Shown: positions 38,919 to 48,584 of the stretch, piece after piece | Position numbering within the stretch: the stretch's first letter is position 1 | Layout: every line of letters starts with the position of its first letter | Assembly: GCF_008017805.1 (NCBI RefSeq) | Contig: NZ_VRTT01000012.1 | Coordinates: forward strand, 58,324 to 122,323 | DNA: 64,000 bases | Direction: 5' to 3' | Source of the DNA: Paenibacillus sp. N3.4 | GTDB taxonomy: Bacteria; Bacillota; Bacilli; Paenibacillales; NBRC-103111 | Position numbers and translations under genes: made by a program | Notes under the pieces: model-generated | Told to the model about the DNA's origin: nothing | The model's input: the letters and a program-made list of their open reading frames with translations, nothing else | Database searches by the model: none

Positions 38919-40439
38919 ATGAAAAACAAGGGATCTAGACCAACATTGAAAGGTCTACGTCATCTGATGATCGGATTGTTACTAGTCGTATGGCTTAGTG
39001 CTTGTGAGAACAATAGCGTGAAAATGGCGGCTCCAGTGAATGATAATCGTCCTACGATTTCAATCATGGTACCGCTTCATTTTCCGCACCCGCCTATTCC
39101 TGAACTGGTTCAGGAGATCGAGAACCGAACGAAAACTAAGCTGGATATCAATTGGGTTCCGGATGGTATTTATACAGATAAAATGAATACCGCTCTGACA
39201 ACGAACTCTTTGAAAAAGGCAACCTATGTGAGATATACCGACTTTATGCTGATGAAAAATTCGATTCGTTCCGGTGCCTTCTGGGATATTGGACCTTACC
39301 TATCCGCCTATCCGAATCTCAAGCAGCTGAACAAGGAAATTTTAGGTCAGACAACTGTGGATGGTAAACTATATGGCCTGTACACAGAAAGGCCGTCTGC
39401 ACGTCAAGGTATTATTATTCGTGAGGACTGGCTAGACAAGTTGAAGCTAGCTAAGCCAACGAACCTGGATGAGTTTTATCAAGTGTTGAAGGCATTTACG
39501 ACCGGTGATCCGGATGGCAATGGCAAGGATGATACGGTTGGCTTGACGGATCGAAATGATTTGGTTTTTGGTGCATTCAAGACGATAGGTTCTTATTTTG
39601 GAGTACCGAATAACTGGGGTTTGGCAGATGGGCAGCTAGTTCCTGAATTTGAAACGCCAGCCTATATAGACACCATGAATTATATGAAAAAGCTGTATGA
39701 TGAGAAACTAATCAATTCTGACTTTGCCGTGACTAGCAAAGAGGTGCAGCGAGACAAGCTTATTCGTGGTATTGCGGGAGTGTATATCGGCAGTATGCAG
39801 GATGTACAACGGCTTTCGGATGAAGCGCAGCTTGCTAATCCTCAGGCCAGATTTACGCTTGTCAATCGTATCGAAGGCCCGAGGGGGATCCATACCTGGT
39901 CGATTCCCAGCTATAGCGCGCTCTATTTATTTTCCAAGAAAGCGATTCGTACGGAGGAGGAATTGAAGCAGGTGCTTCAGTTTTTTGATCGGTCGATGGA
40001 TAAAGATGTAGCCAACTTAATGAAGTATGGGTTGAAGGGAAGGCATTACATGACGAGTGGTGATATGGTTCAGTTATCGGAGGAGACTTCTAAAATTCGT
40101 GTAAATGAAGTTAATGCGTTGTACTCGCTGATGATTGCTGATCTTAACAATCCGAATGTGCTGCCGTTATCAGAGAACGAGACCTTAGCCAAACTGGCCG
40201 ATAACCTTAGTGCAGAGAATGAGAAATACGTGATCAAGGACCCAACGCTTGGCTTAGAATCGAAGACTTACGATGAGCGAGGCGTAGAATTGTACAAAAT
40301 TGTATCCGACGCTACGTACAATTACATCTTAGGTAAATTGGACAAAGCTGCGTTCGAGTTGGAGATTGAGCGTTGGAAGCGAAACGGAGGCAGTCAGATT
40401 ATTAAAGAGTATAACGAAGCTTATGGAAAACGAAGTTGA
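38919..40439 (+). CDS. Extracellular sugar-binding lipoprotein (family 1, LipO-like), copy 1
   Basis: 506 residues. Lipoprotein signal with lipobox LSAC, modified Cys near residue 29. Two-lobed binding fold; internal Ca-binding-like loop DPDGNGKDD (about 195-203) and a C-terminal LDKAAFELEIERW segment typical of LipO/YtcQ proteins. Start after AAGGGGG. It delivers substrate to the permeases at 42249 and 43242. A second homologue follows at 40630, about half identical by eye, so the locus has two binding proteins for one permease pair. Confidence 0.92.
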   Translation: MKNKGSRPTLKGLRHLMIGLLLVVWLSACENNSVKMAAPVNDNRPTISIMVPLHFPHPPIPELVQEIENRTKTKLDINWVPDGIYTDKMNTALTTNSLKKATYVRYTDFMLMKNSIRSGAFWDIGPYLSAYPNLKQLNKEILGQTTVDGKLYGLYTERPSARQGIIIREDWLDKLKLAKPTNLDEFYQVLKAFTTGDPDGNGKDDTVGLTDRNDLVFGAFKTIGSYFGVPNNWGLADGQLVPEFETPAYIDTMNYMKKLYDEKLINSDFAVTSKEVQRDKLIRGIAGVYIGSMQDVQRLSDEAQLANPQARFTLVNRIEGPRGIHTWSIPSYSALYLFSKKAIRTEEELKQVLQFFDRSMDKDVANLMKYGLKGRHYMTSGDMVQLSEETSKIRVNEVNALYSLMIADLNNPNVLPLSENETLAKLADNLSAENEKYVIKDPTLGLESKTYDERGVELYKIVSDATYNYILGKLDKAAFELEIERWKRNGGSQIIKEYNEAYGKRS

Positions 40440-40443
40440 GGGG

Positions 40444-40475
40444 AAACCGCCTGCGCTAATGCGAGGCGGTTTTTT
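40444..40475 (+). terminator. Terminator between the two binding-protein genes
   Basis: Stem AAACCGCCT / AGGCGGTTT with a loop GCGCTAATGCG and a T run. It separates the two homologous lipoprotein genes and allows unequal expression. Confidence 0.88.
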
Positions 40476-40629
40476 ATTTGTGGATAATCATGTCTGGCTC
40501 GATAATCATCATCTCATATCTATTGTCTGCCATGGCCAAAATGAGCAAATGATTGTTTCGGTACCTAATGGAAAGTGTGTAGTGTAGGGGATGTAGCAGC
40601 ACAAAACAATTAGTGGAGGTCTATAAATT

Positions 40630-42155
40630 ATGAAGAGAAGTTAGTCTCGATCCCCCTTAGCATTCTGCTTGTATCCAGTTTCGCGTTGGCAGCTTGCTCA
40701 GACGGAGGCAAAACGGCTGCTCCTGCAGCGACCAATGCTACCGCACCTAAGGCAACGGCCGACAACACACCTACAGCCATCACAATCATGGCTCCACTGA
40801 ATACAGCGGATACACCGCCAGATACGATAATTAAAGAACTGGAAAAATTAACGAATACGAAGCTGACGTATCAATTTTTCCCGGCGGATACGTATGAAGA
40901 AAAGCTGAACACAACTTTTGCTACGGGCGCTCTGCCTCAGGTTACTTACCTGAAAAATCAAGCGACCTTTATTCAAATGAAATCGGCGATTCGCGACGGA
41001 CAATTTTGGGAAATCGGACCTTATTTGAAGGAATTCCCGAACCTGAGCAAGTTGAAATCGACAACAAACGATAATACAAAAGTGGATGGCAAGCTATACA
41101 CGCTTTATCGCGGTGTAGATATCGCGCGTCAAGGTCTTATCTATCGAAAGGATTGGGCGGATAAGCTGGGACTGAAGGCTCCAACGAATTTGGATGAGCT
41201 GTATGCCATGATGAAAGCTTTCACGGAGAATGATCCTGACGGTAATGGCAAAAAAGATACGATTGGCTTAACAGATCGTAACGATTTGGTCTACGGCGCC
41301 TTCAAAACCGTTGCTGCTTGGTCAGGGGTTCCGAACAATTGGGGGGTTAAAGACGGCAAGCTGCAGCCGGAGTTTACCTTCCCTGAATATATAGCGACGA
41401 TGGATTATTTCAAGAAAATGCGTGACAACGGCGTAATCAATAAGGATTTCGCTGCCACAAGTAAAACAGATCAACAAAAGTTATTCACCAATGGGACAGC
41501 AGGTATGTATATCGGTGCAATGACAGATGTCTCGACACTGAACAAAGATTTAATTAAAAATGTGCCTACTGCTGTCGTGGATGTTCATAGTATGGTGGCA
41601 GGACCAAACGGTAAATTCGCGGCATGGGCGCTTCCAGGCTTTGCAAACGTGGCCGTATTCCCGAAATCTGCGATTAAAACAGAAGCGGAATTAAAGAAAG
41701 TATTGGCATTCTTTGACAAAATGATGACGCCTGAAGTTGCTAACTTGGTAAACTGGGGAATTAAAGATGCCAACTACAGTGTAATCGACAATAAAGCGAA
41801 GAAATTGGACGAAGACAAATGGACACGCGAAGTGAAGGCTTTCACGGATTTGGCTATCGGTGATGAAGATACTTCAGGCAGATATTTGGGTATACCAACC
41901 ATCCCTGCGTCAGGCAAAGCGGATGAACTGAAGATTGCCAATCTGAAGTTTGCTATACAGGATCCGGTCGCAGCTCTGGATTCCAAAACTTACCTAGAGA
42001 AGGGTGCTCAGCTTCAAGAGGTGATTAAGGACGCAACGAATAAATATATCTACGGCAGCATTGATAAAGCTGGCTTTGAAAAGGCGATTGAGGACTGGAA
42101 AAATCGTGGCGGTAACAAAATTATTGAAGAGTACAACGCTGCGAATAAAAAATAA
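40630..42155 (+). CDS. Extracellular sugar-binding lipoprotein, copy 2, frameshift in signal peptide
   Basis: About 508 residues when one A is added at 40633-40634: the ATG then continues as MKEKLVSIPLSILLVSS and the lipobox LAAC. As given, the ATG frame hits TAG after four codons, while the mature protein frame is open from before 40686. The GGAGG 11 bases before the ATG supports the start at 40630. Same fold as copy 1: DPDGNGKKDTIGLTDRNDL loop, RQGLIYRKDW, KAGFEKAIEDWKN. Followed by a terminator and then the two permease genes. Confidence 0.9.
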
Positions 42156-42181
42156 TAGGCTAGTAACGCTTATGCAAAGCA

Positions 42182-42212
42182 AAAAAGGCTGCTGTTCACG
42201 CAGCAGTCTTTT
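42182..42212 (+). terminator. Terminator or attenuator between binding protein and permeases
   Basis: Stem AAAAGGCTGCTG / CAGCAGTCTTTT with a short loop. Partial read-through would give more binding protein than permease, as is usual for such importers. Confidence 0.7.
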
Positions 42213-42248
42213 CAACTGTTATGAAACACCCGGAAAGGAAGAGGTATT

Positions 42249-43199
42249 ATGCAGGAAGTGAATATTGGGCAAAGAGCCGTTGCTGCGAAAAGGAGCAGTG
42301 AGCTTAGTAGACGCTTATGGAAAAACAAATGGATCTATGTCATGCTACTGCCCGGTGTGTTATATTTTATCATTTTCAAATATATTCCGATGTATGGTTT
42401 GATTATTTCCTTTCAAAATTATAAACCGTTTAAAGGCGTTAGAGGAAGTGAATGGGTCGGTCTCGAACATTTTCACCGTCTATTTACGGAGCCTGACTTC
42501 TTCATTATTTTAAGCAATACATTGATTTTGTTTGTCATGAATCTTGTATTTTATTTTCCAATTCCCATTATCTTGGCTCTGATGCTTAATGAGGTTAAAG
42601 GCGATCTCTTCAAGAAAACGTTTCAAACACTCGTCTATCTACCGCACTTTATGTCCTGGGTTATTATCGTGTCGATAAGTTTCGTGATGCTGACCATGGA
42701 CGGTGGGATTATCAACGATATCCTTGTGTATTTTGGATTTGAGAAAATCAACTTTTTGTTAAGTTCTGAATGGTTTAGACCTATTTATATTCTTCAAGTC
42801 ATTTGGCGAGAAGCAGGTTGGGGCACGATTATTTATTTGGCGGCGATTGCTTCCATCGACCCTCAGCTGTATGAAGCTGCCCGTATGGATGGCGCGGGAC
42901 GACTTAGACAAATCTGGCATATTACGCTGCCGGCAATTCGCAGTGTCATCATTGTATTGTTAATTTTGAAAATTGGTGCGGTTCTCGAACTCGGTTTTGA
43001 ACATGTCTACCTGCTGCTTAACTCCATGAACCGGAATGTTGCTGAGATCATCGATACTTATGTATATACAGCTGGGTTAAAGCAAGGACAGTTCAGCTAC
43101 AGCGCTGCCATCGGATTATTCAAATCGTTTATCGGCCTTGTTCTGGTTATGCTTGTTAACAAGATTGCCAAGAAGATGGGTGAAGAAGGCGTCTATTAA
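42249..43199 (+). CDS. Sugar ABC transporter permease, LplB type
   Basis: 316 residues, six membrane spans, N-terminal positively charged segment, EAA loop EAARMDGAGRLRQIWHITLP (about 212-231). Start after GGAAAGGAAGAGG. Forms a heterodimer with the next permease. The family transports oligosaccharides, including rhamnogalacturonan fragments in B. subtilis (YtcP/YtcQ/LplB), which fits the GH105 gene downstream. Confidence 0.93.
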   Translation: MQEVNIGQRAVAAKRSSELSRRLWKNKWIYVMLLPGVLYFIIFKYIPMYGLIISFQNYKPFKGVRGSEWVGLEHFHRLFTEPDFFIILSNTLILFVMNLVFYFPIPIILALMLNEVKGDLFKKTFQTLVYLPHFMSWVIIVSISFVMLTMDGGIINDILVYFGFEKINFLLSSEWFRPIYILQVIWREAGWGTIIYLAAIASIDPQLYEAARMDGAGRLRQIWHITLPAIRSVIIVLLILKIGAVLELGFEHVYLLLNSMNRNVAEIIDTYVYTAGLKQGQFSYSAAIGLFKSFIGLVLVMLVNKIAKKMGEEGVY

Positions 43200-43241
43200 T
43201 GAAGCATGAGGTTCATCGAAAACGTTTAGGAGGGATAAACC

Positions 43242-44117
43242 GTGGTAGAGGATAAAACACTAGCTGGCAGGATGTTTGGCATCATCAATTATGCGTTATT
43301 GACCATCATTGGTTTAATTACGATTATACCTTTTGTACACGTCGTAGCGGGTTCATTTACAACAAGCGCAGAAATGGCGGCCAAAAAGTTCGTTATCATT
43401 CCAACGGAATGGAGCATTGAGGCCTATCGATTTATTTTCTCAACGAATACGATTTTTAAAGCGATGGCCGTATCCATTGGCACAACGCTTGCCGGAACCA
43501 TTATTAGTATGTTTATAACGGCTTTAATGGCTTATGGGTTATCCCGCAGAGATGTAGATGGAAGAAAAGTGATTATGTTCCTTGTTGTGTTTACGATGCT
43601 GTTCCACGGCGGATTGATTCCGACGTTCCTTGTTGTGAAGGAGCTGGGGATGATCGATACCTATGCTTCATTAATTCTTCCTACAGCGATTAGTGCATTC
43701 AATTTAATTATTTTGAAAAATTTCTTCCAGAACATCCCGGAAGGTCTCGAAGAATCCGCTAAGATCGACGGTTGCAGCGATTTTGGCATCTTGTTCCGCA
43801 TCGTGCTGCCTTTATCAATGCCGGCGATTGCCACTATCTCCTTATTTTACGCAGTAACTTATTGGAATACGTATCTGAGTGCGATTCTTTATTTAAATGA
43901 GAGTGCAAAATGGCCCATTCAGGTCCTCCTCAGACAAATCGTTGTTCTTGCCAGCGGAATGGATCATAGTTCCGATTTGGATAGTGTCGCTCCGCCTCCG
44001 GCGCAATCGATTAAGATGGCTGTTATCGTTGTATCCACGATACCGATCCTATGTGTCTATCCTTTCTTGCAAAAGCATTTTGCTAAAGGTGCGATGATTG
44101 GTTCGATTAAGGGGTAA
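43242..44117 (+). CDS. Sugar ABC transporter permease, YtcP/LplC type
   Basis: 291 residues from a GTG start with AGGAGGG before it. Six spans, EAA loop EESAKIDGCSDFGILFRIVLP (about 165). The C-terminus LQKHFAKGAMIGSIKG is diagnostic for this subfamily. Partner of the LplB-type permease; no ATPase gene in the locus. Confidence 0.94.
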   Translation: MVEDKTLAGRMFGIINYALLTIIGLITIIPFVHVVAGSFTTSAEMAAKKFVIIPTEWSIEAYRFIFSTNTIFKAMAVSIGTTLAGTIISMFITALMAYGLSRRDVDGRKVIMFLVVFTMLFHGGLIPTFLVVKELGMIDTYASLILPTAISAFNLIILKNFFQNIPEGLEESAKIDGCSDFGILFRIVLPLSMPAIATISLFYAVTYWNTYLSAILYLNESAKWPIQVLLRQIVVLASGMDHSSDLDSVAPPPAQSIKMAVIVVSTIPILCVYPFLQKHFAKGAMIGSIKG

Positions 44118-44134
44118 AAGGAAGGGAATGCATC

Positions 44135-45256
44135 ATGCCGCTCAATACACACTCTCATGAGATTCGTCAGCTTCTTTCGGATATGGACGGTTTGTTCGAT
44201 AACTTCTTTCGTTGGCTTGGCGGGCAGTATGATACGAAAAGCGGCGGCTTTTATTATGCTGCGAGCTCAAAAGAGCTGCCCCATCATGGACCCGATATCG
44301 AATCGACGGCGCAGGCTTTGAATATTCTGGAGCGCTGCGGACTCATGGAAAAGATACCAGATGCGATGAAGCAAGGGTTGATCCGTTTTTTTCAGAATAA
44401 ACAGGATGCTTCGTCAGGTTACTTTTACGATGCAAATCCGTTGATGCGTAGGGATGAAGTGATGGTGGCGCGTGCGATCAGCTATAGCCTAAATGCTCTG
44501 CGAAAACTCGGCGGGCAGCCGCTGTATGCGCTGCCTTACGAAGCGAAGCAAGCTCCAGCTTATATGAGCTCACCTGATCAATACTTAGCTTGGCTGCAAG
44601 CCGTGGAGCTGTCGAACAGCTGGCGCGGCTGCGATCGACTATCTACCTCAAGTGTCTATGTGAGGCAAGTTGAACCTGCAGCTCGCAGGGATGCATTTGT
44701 TCAGACGGCATTTGACTTCTTTGCGGACAGGCAAGATCCCCGTTCCGGATTATGGGGCGAGGGCTCCTGTTATGTGCAAATATCAGGTACGTTTAAACTG
44801 CATATGTTTTATGATCATTTCCATGTTCCTTTGCCCAGGGAGGATCAAATATACCAAAGTATCCTGTTTGCTTTACGGCATGAAGAAGCGGCGGACATGT
44901 GCTATATCCGTAATCCGATTCATTTATTGTCCTATATGAAGCTTCAAATTCATCCTCAGGAACTGCGTGAAATCATACAGATCACATTGGCTAATATGAA
45001 GCGACTGCTCCGTGCAGATGGAGGCTTCTCTCGTGAACTCGCGCATTCGCCTACTGCTCCTAATGTTGCGCAAGTGAAGCATGGCGAATGGTATCCAGGG
45101 ATGCCTGCGGCAGTTCATATTGGCGGAGGCAAAATGGAAGGGGATATGAACGCAGGGACGCAAGCGTTGTTAATCCGTTCAGTTTGCTATCAGTTGGCGG
45201 GGGAAGTAGCGCCTAAGCTGGCTGCTAGCGACACTTATGTGTATCCAAGTCGATGA
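44135..45256 (+). CDS. Unknown protein in the rhamnogalacturonan locus
   Basis: 373 residues, no signal peptide, predicted mostly alpha-helical with repeated helix pairs as in alpha/alpha-toroid enzymes. Notable blocks: GGQYDTKSGGFYYA, GPDIESTAQALNILERC, QDASSGYFYDANP, WRGCDRLSTSS, GLWGEGSCYVQISGTFKLHMFYDHF and a final GDMNAGTQALL. The repeated D-x-xSGxxY pattern and conserved acidic and aromatic residues resemble toroid glycan-active enzymes, but I cannot assign a family. It lies 17 bp after the permease gene and 49 bp before the GH105 gene, so it probably acts on the imported oligosaccharide. Confidence 0.75.
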   Translation: MPLNTHSHEIRQLLSDMDGLFDNFFRWLGGQYDTKSGGFYYAASSKELPHHGPDIESTAQALNILERCGLMEKIPDAMKQGLIRFFQNKQDASSGYFYDANPLMRRDEVMVARAISYSLNALRKLGGQPLYALPYEAKQAPAYMSSPDQYLAWLQAVELSNSWRGCDRLSTSSVYVRQVEPAARRDAFVQTAFDFFADRQDPRSGLWGEGSCYVQISGTFKLHMFYDHFHVPLPREDQIYQSILFALRHEEAADMCYIRNPIHLLSYMKLQIHPQELREIIQITLANMKRLLRADGGFSRELAHSPTAPNVAQVKHGEWYPGMPAAVHIGGGKMEGDMNAGTQALLIRSVCYQLAGEVAPKLAASDTYVYPSR

Positions 45257-45305
45257 AATCCATCGCTACATGTATAAGAAGAAAAGCTAAAGAGGGGTAA
45301 TAATC

Positions 45306-46409
45306 ATGACTTATCGCATTGAACAATCACCGATGGCATGGGCGAGAGCTGCTTGTGACGCCATCATTAGCCAGTATACACCCGAGAACCTGCCGCCTGC
45401 CGGAAGATGGCATTATCATCAGGGCGTGTTCCTTTGCGGGATGGAAATGCTTTCGGAAGCAGAACGAGAAACAAGCTATGATGCTTACATCCAAGCTTAT
45501 GTGGATCTATTAATCGACTCGCATGGTAACTTGCTCTTCGCTCGTGATGAACTGGATGCGGTTCAAGCTGGGCTTCTTCTGTTCGGATTGGAGAAACGAA
45601 CGGGTCAAAGTAAATACCGAGTCGCTGCCGAGAAGCTGAGAAGCTTGCTGAACACGCTGAATCTGACTTCCGAGGGCGGTTACTGGCATAAAGATAAATA
45701 CGCTTACCAAATGTGGCTGGATGGTTTGTATATGGCAGGTGTCTTCTCGCTAAAATACACGAACGCATATGGCGACCTTGCCTTGCGTGAAAATGTGCTG
45801 CATCAGGAGCGGCTCATGCGTAAGTATATGAAGGATGAGCGCACTGGACTGCTCTACCATGCATGGGACGAGAGTCGTCAGATGCCGTGGGCCAATCCCG
45901 AAACCGGTTGTTCACCGGAATTCTGGGGCCGCTCGCTCGGCTGGTACGGCTTAGCCGTTGCTCAGTTCCTTGACGAACTGGCCGTAGATGCGCCGGGCCG
46001 TGATGAACTCGTGAACGCGCTGCGCGACTTCGTCCACGCGTTAATTCGCTATCAGGACGCGGATAGCGGCCTGTGGTATCAAGTTGTCGACAAGGGGCAT
46101 CTGCCCGACAACTGGTTGGAAACCTCGTGTACAAGTTTATTCGTGTACACGATAGCCAAAGCCGTCAAGCACGGCGTCGTCGGCCGCGAATGCATAGATG
46201 CCGCGGTGAAGGGCTACCGCGGCTTAATTGATACGCTCCAGTTCGACGAACAGGGGCGGGTTGTTTTACCAGGCATCTGCATCGGAACCTCGGCAGGTGA
46301 TTATGAGAACTATGTCACTCGCCCGACGAGTCAGAACGATCTCCATGGCGTAGGTGCTTTCGTAATGGCTTGTGTGGAGATACAGGCATTTGTTGGGAAC
46401 GAAACGTAA
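45306..46409 (+). CDS. GH105 unsaturated rhamnogalacturonyl hydrolase (YteR/YesR-like)
   Basis: 367 residues, alpha/alpha barrel. Cytoplasmic enzyme that hydrates the 4,5-unsaturated galacturonyl end of rhamnogalacturonan oligosaccharides and releases it. Catalytic Asp in the conserved QMWLDGLYMAGVF segment (about residue 142); further family blocks GYWHKDKYAYQ, LLYHAWDES, FWGRSLGWYGLA and RPTSQNDLHGVGAF. No signal peptide, as expected for action after import. It ends the operon (terminator at 46430) and is the main evidence for the substrate of the whole locus. Confidence 0.9.
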   Translation: MTYRIEQSPMAWARAACDAIISQYTPENLPPAGRWHYHQGVFLCGMEMLSEAERETSYDAYIQAYVDLLIDSHGNLLFARDELDAVQAGLLLFGLEKRTGQSKYRVAAEKLRSLLNTLNLTSEGGYWHKDKYAYQMWLDGLYMAGVFSLKYTNAYGDLALRENVLHQERLMRKYMKDERTGLLYHAWDESRQMPWANPETGCSPEFWGRSLGWYGLAVAQFLDELAVDAPGRDELVNALRDFVHALIRYQDADSGLWYQVVDKGHLPDNWLETSCTSLFVYTIAKAVKHGVVGRECIDAAVKGYRGLIDTLQFDEQGRVVLPGICIGTSAGDYENYVTRPTSQNDLHGVGAFVMACVEIQAFVGNET

Positions 46410-46429
46410 GGAATAGCCCATCTTCACAT

Positions 46430-46468
46430 AAACGGCTCCATTCGCATGTTTGCGAGGGGCCGTTTTTT
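46430..46468 (+). terminator. Terminator of the rhamnogalacturonan operon
   Basis: Stem AAACGGC-CC / GG-GCCGTTT, 16-base loop and a T run. Confidence 0.88.
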
Positions 46469-46567
46469 GTCGCAGACCATGAAGCGCTAGAGATTCCAAT
46501 GTTATTGAATCTCAAGACCCGTAAGGCCCAAAATATGATAAAATGATGAAAATAAAGGTGATACACT

Positions 46568-46613
46568 GACAAGCTTGCTCGTCCCTGAAGGACGACGAAG
46601 TCGTTTATCTTTG
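46568..46613. repeat. Dispersed structured repeat, copy 1
   Basis: 46 bases, 40 of them identical to a copy at 58304-58349. Core CTCGTCCCTGAAGGACGAC forms a stem CGTCC/GGACG with a CTGAA loop; outer arms GACAAGC and GTTTATC pair imperfectly. Lies in the intergenic region upstream of the phosphoesterase gene. Confidence 0.65.
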
Positions 46614-46686
46614 TAATAGAACGTTTATACCTATAAGGTATGCAAAGCCCATGCTCTCATCAAATTGACTATCAGGAGGAAAGACA

Positions 46687-47409
46687 ATGAAAAGAACGCT
46701 AGCCATAAGCGATATTCATGGATGTGTGGAGCAGCTTAATCACTTATTAGATGTCATAGCATATAACAACGATCAAGATACCCTCCTCTTGCTAGGCGAT
46801 TATGTGGATCGGGGACCAGCCAGTCGGGAGACTGTGGAAATGGTCATGTATTTAGTAAAGGAAAAGGGAGCCATTGCTCTGAAAGGCAATCATGACCAAC
46901 GATTTATTGATATTCTCGGAGATGCAGATCCACATATGGAAATGAAGTTTTTGGAGCATGGGGGCATTCAAACCATGCGTAGCTATGTGGAGTCCGATCA
47001 GTTGGATCTGAAGAAAGCGAAAGAGCTGCTAAGGCGCGAATATAAATATCACATCGAATTTCTGGACAACCTGCCCTTATATTATGAAGATGAAAACCAT
47101 ATTTATACCCATGCTGGACTGAATCCGACATACCGGGATTGGAAAAGCCAGCCGAAAAGAGATTTTTTGTGGATCAGGGAACCCTTTGTTCAACACCCAA
47201 CCGTCGTGACTAAGACCGTCGTTTTCGGACATACAAGGACGATGGATATTCAAGGACATGCAGACGTCTGGTTCGGTGGCGATAAAATTGGCATTGACGG
47301 AGGCTGCCCGTATGGTCTACAGCTGAATTGCCTTGAAATCAAGGAAGGCAATGAATACCGTACTTATGCAGTTCCTTCTACGAATACCTGGCAAAAGTCA
47401 GTACGATAA
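46687..47409 (+). CDS. Metallophosphoesterase (PrpE/ApaH-like Ser/Thr phosphatase)
   Basis: 240 residues. Two-metal active site fully visible: ISDIHGC (Asp8, His10), LLGDYVDRG (about 38-46), LKGNHDQRF (about 67-75), THAGLNP and VFGHTRT. Such enzymes remove phosphate from proteins or split dinucleotides such as Ap4A. Start after AGGAGGAAAG. Single-gene unit; the structured repeat lies 75 bp upstream. Confidence 0.92.
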   Translation: MKRTLAISDIHGCVEQLNHLLDVIAYNNDQDTLLLLGDYVDRGPASRETVEMVMYLVKEKGAIALKGNHDQRFIDILGDADPHMEMKFLEHGGIQTMRSYVESDQLDLKKAKELLRREYKYHIEFLDNLPLYYEDENHIYTHAGLNPTYRDWKSQPKRDFLWIREPFVQHPTVVTKTVVFGHTRTMDIQGHADVWFGGDKIGIDGGCPYGLQLNCLEIKEGNEYRTYAVPSTNTWQKSVR

Positions 47410-47513
47410 GGATCATCAACTGCTGCCTTCGGACTTCATCCTTAGCAAGAAATATCAAGAACTCGTGATCCGTCTATCCTAGAATAGATATAGAAGGCGT
47501 GAGGGGGCAAACG

Positions 47514-48419
47514 ATGGGAACGGATTATTACGTACAAATCCAAAGGACGATAGACTTCATCGAAGATCATATATCGGAGACATTAACTTTGGAACGTTTG
47601 GCACGTATCGCCAACTTTTCTGAGTACCATTTCCATCGGGTTTTTCAAACCATGGTGGGAGACGCTGTCATGGAATATGTACGGAAGAGAAGACTGGCTA
47701 ATGCCGCCCATCAAATCGCTCACACCGATAACAAGATCATTCATATTGCCCTCGACAATGGTTTTCAATCCCACGAAAATTTTACACGCGCCTTCAAAAA
47801 ATTATTTGGTCTTACGCCGCGGGCCTACCGCCAACAAGGCATTAGGACACCGAGGTATCGCAAAGCCAACGTGCTGCAAAGAAAATTTAATCCTTATCTA
47901 GGAGGAATGAAGATGGATTATCGCATTACGACGAAACCAGCTTTTAAATTGATTGGGTACGAATTGAAAACGAGTAGTAGAGATGGCGCAAATCTACAAG
48001 AAATTCCCGCTTTCTGGAGCACTTATTTACAAGAAAATAAAGGGGCGCGCATTCCTAACCGCGTCCCTGCCGGTTCTATGACAGAATTGGGGATTTGCAC
48101 AGATTTTAATATGGAAACAGGGGAGTTTGTCTACATGATTGGTGTGGAAGCAGCACATTTCGATGATGTCCCTGCCGATCTCGGATGTCGAGAGTTCCCT
48201 GAGGAAACGTATGCGGTTTTTACAACGCCTCTAGTTGCCAAAGAGCAGTTTTCTTCTTCGATTCAGAGCACTTGGAAGGGGATATTCGAAGAGTGGTTTC
48301 CTCATTCCGGCTATGAACATGCGGGAGGCGCCGAGTTCGAATTGTACGACGAACGCTGTCATGCGGACAAGCATGAACAGCTTCAAATGGACATCTATGT
48401 GCCGATAAAAAAGAAATAA
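47514..48419 (+). CDS. AraC-family regulator with GyrI-like ligand domain (Rob/BmrR type)
   Basis: 301 residues from the ATG after GAGGGGG (a GTG at 47499 is inside the ribosome binding site). N-terminal AraC double helix-turn-helix (about 5-105: LTLERLARIANFSEYHFHRVFQ and IIHIALDNGFQSHENFTRAFKK), C-terminal GyrI-like domain (about 135-300, YRITTKPAFKLIGYELKTS start, EETYAVF) that binds hydrophobic drugs or metabolites. Likely controls a multidrug or stress response; no transporter gene is adjacent. Confidence 0.92.
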   Translation: MGTDYYVQIQRTIDFIEDHISETLTLERLARIANFSEYHFHRVFQTMVGDAVMEYVRKRRLANAAHQIAHTDNKIIHIALDNGFQSHENFTRAFKKLFGLTPRAYRQQGIRTPRYRKANVLQRKFNPYLGGMKMDYRITTKPAFKLIGYELKTSSRDGANLQEIPAFWSTYLQENKGARIPNRVPAGSMTELGICTDFNMETGEFVYMIGVEAAHFDDVPADLGCREFPEETYAVFTTPLVAKEQFSSSIQSTWKGIFEEWFPHSGYEHAGGAEFELYDERCHADKHEQLQMDIYVPIKKK

Positions 48420-48540
48420 TTTGAAATGCCTGTAAAGAGAGTTGAATGATTTGTAATCGAAATGAAATCTGCTTTTCATCTTGTTTTAAGGTTGAAAGCC
48501 TATAATGAAATTCGACCCCCTTTTAAATATATATATCTTA

Positions 48541-48575
48541 AGACCCGCGGCCCGTTGCCGTGGGTCTCTTTTTAT
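48541..48575 (+). terminator. Terminator between convergent AraC/GyrI and doxX genes
   Basis: 11-bp stem AGACCCGCGGC / GCCGTGGGTCT with 5-base loop, then CTTTTTATT. Confidence 0.85.
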
Positions 48576-48584
48576 TAGGAACAT

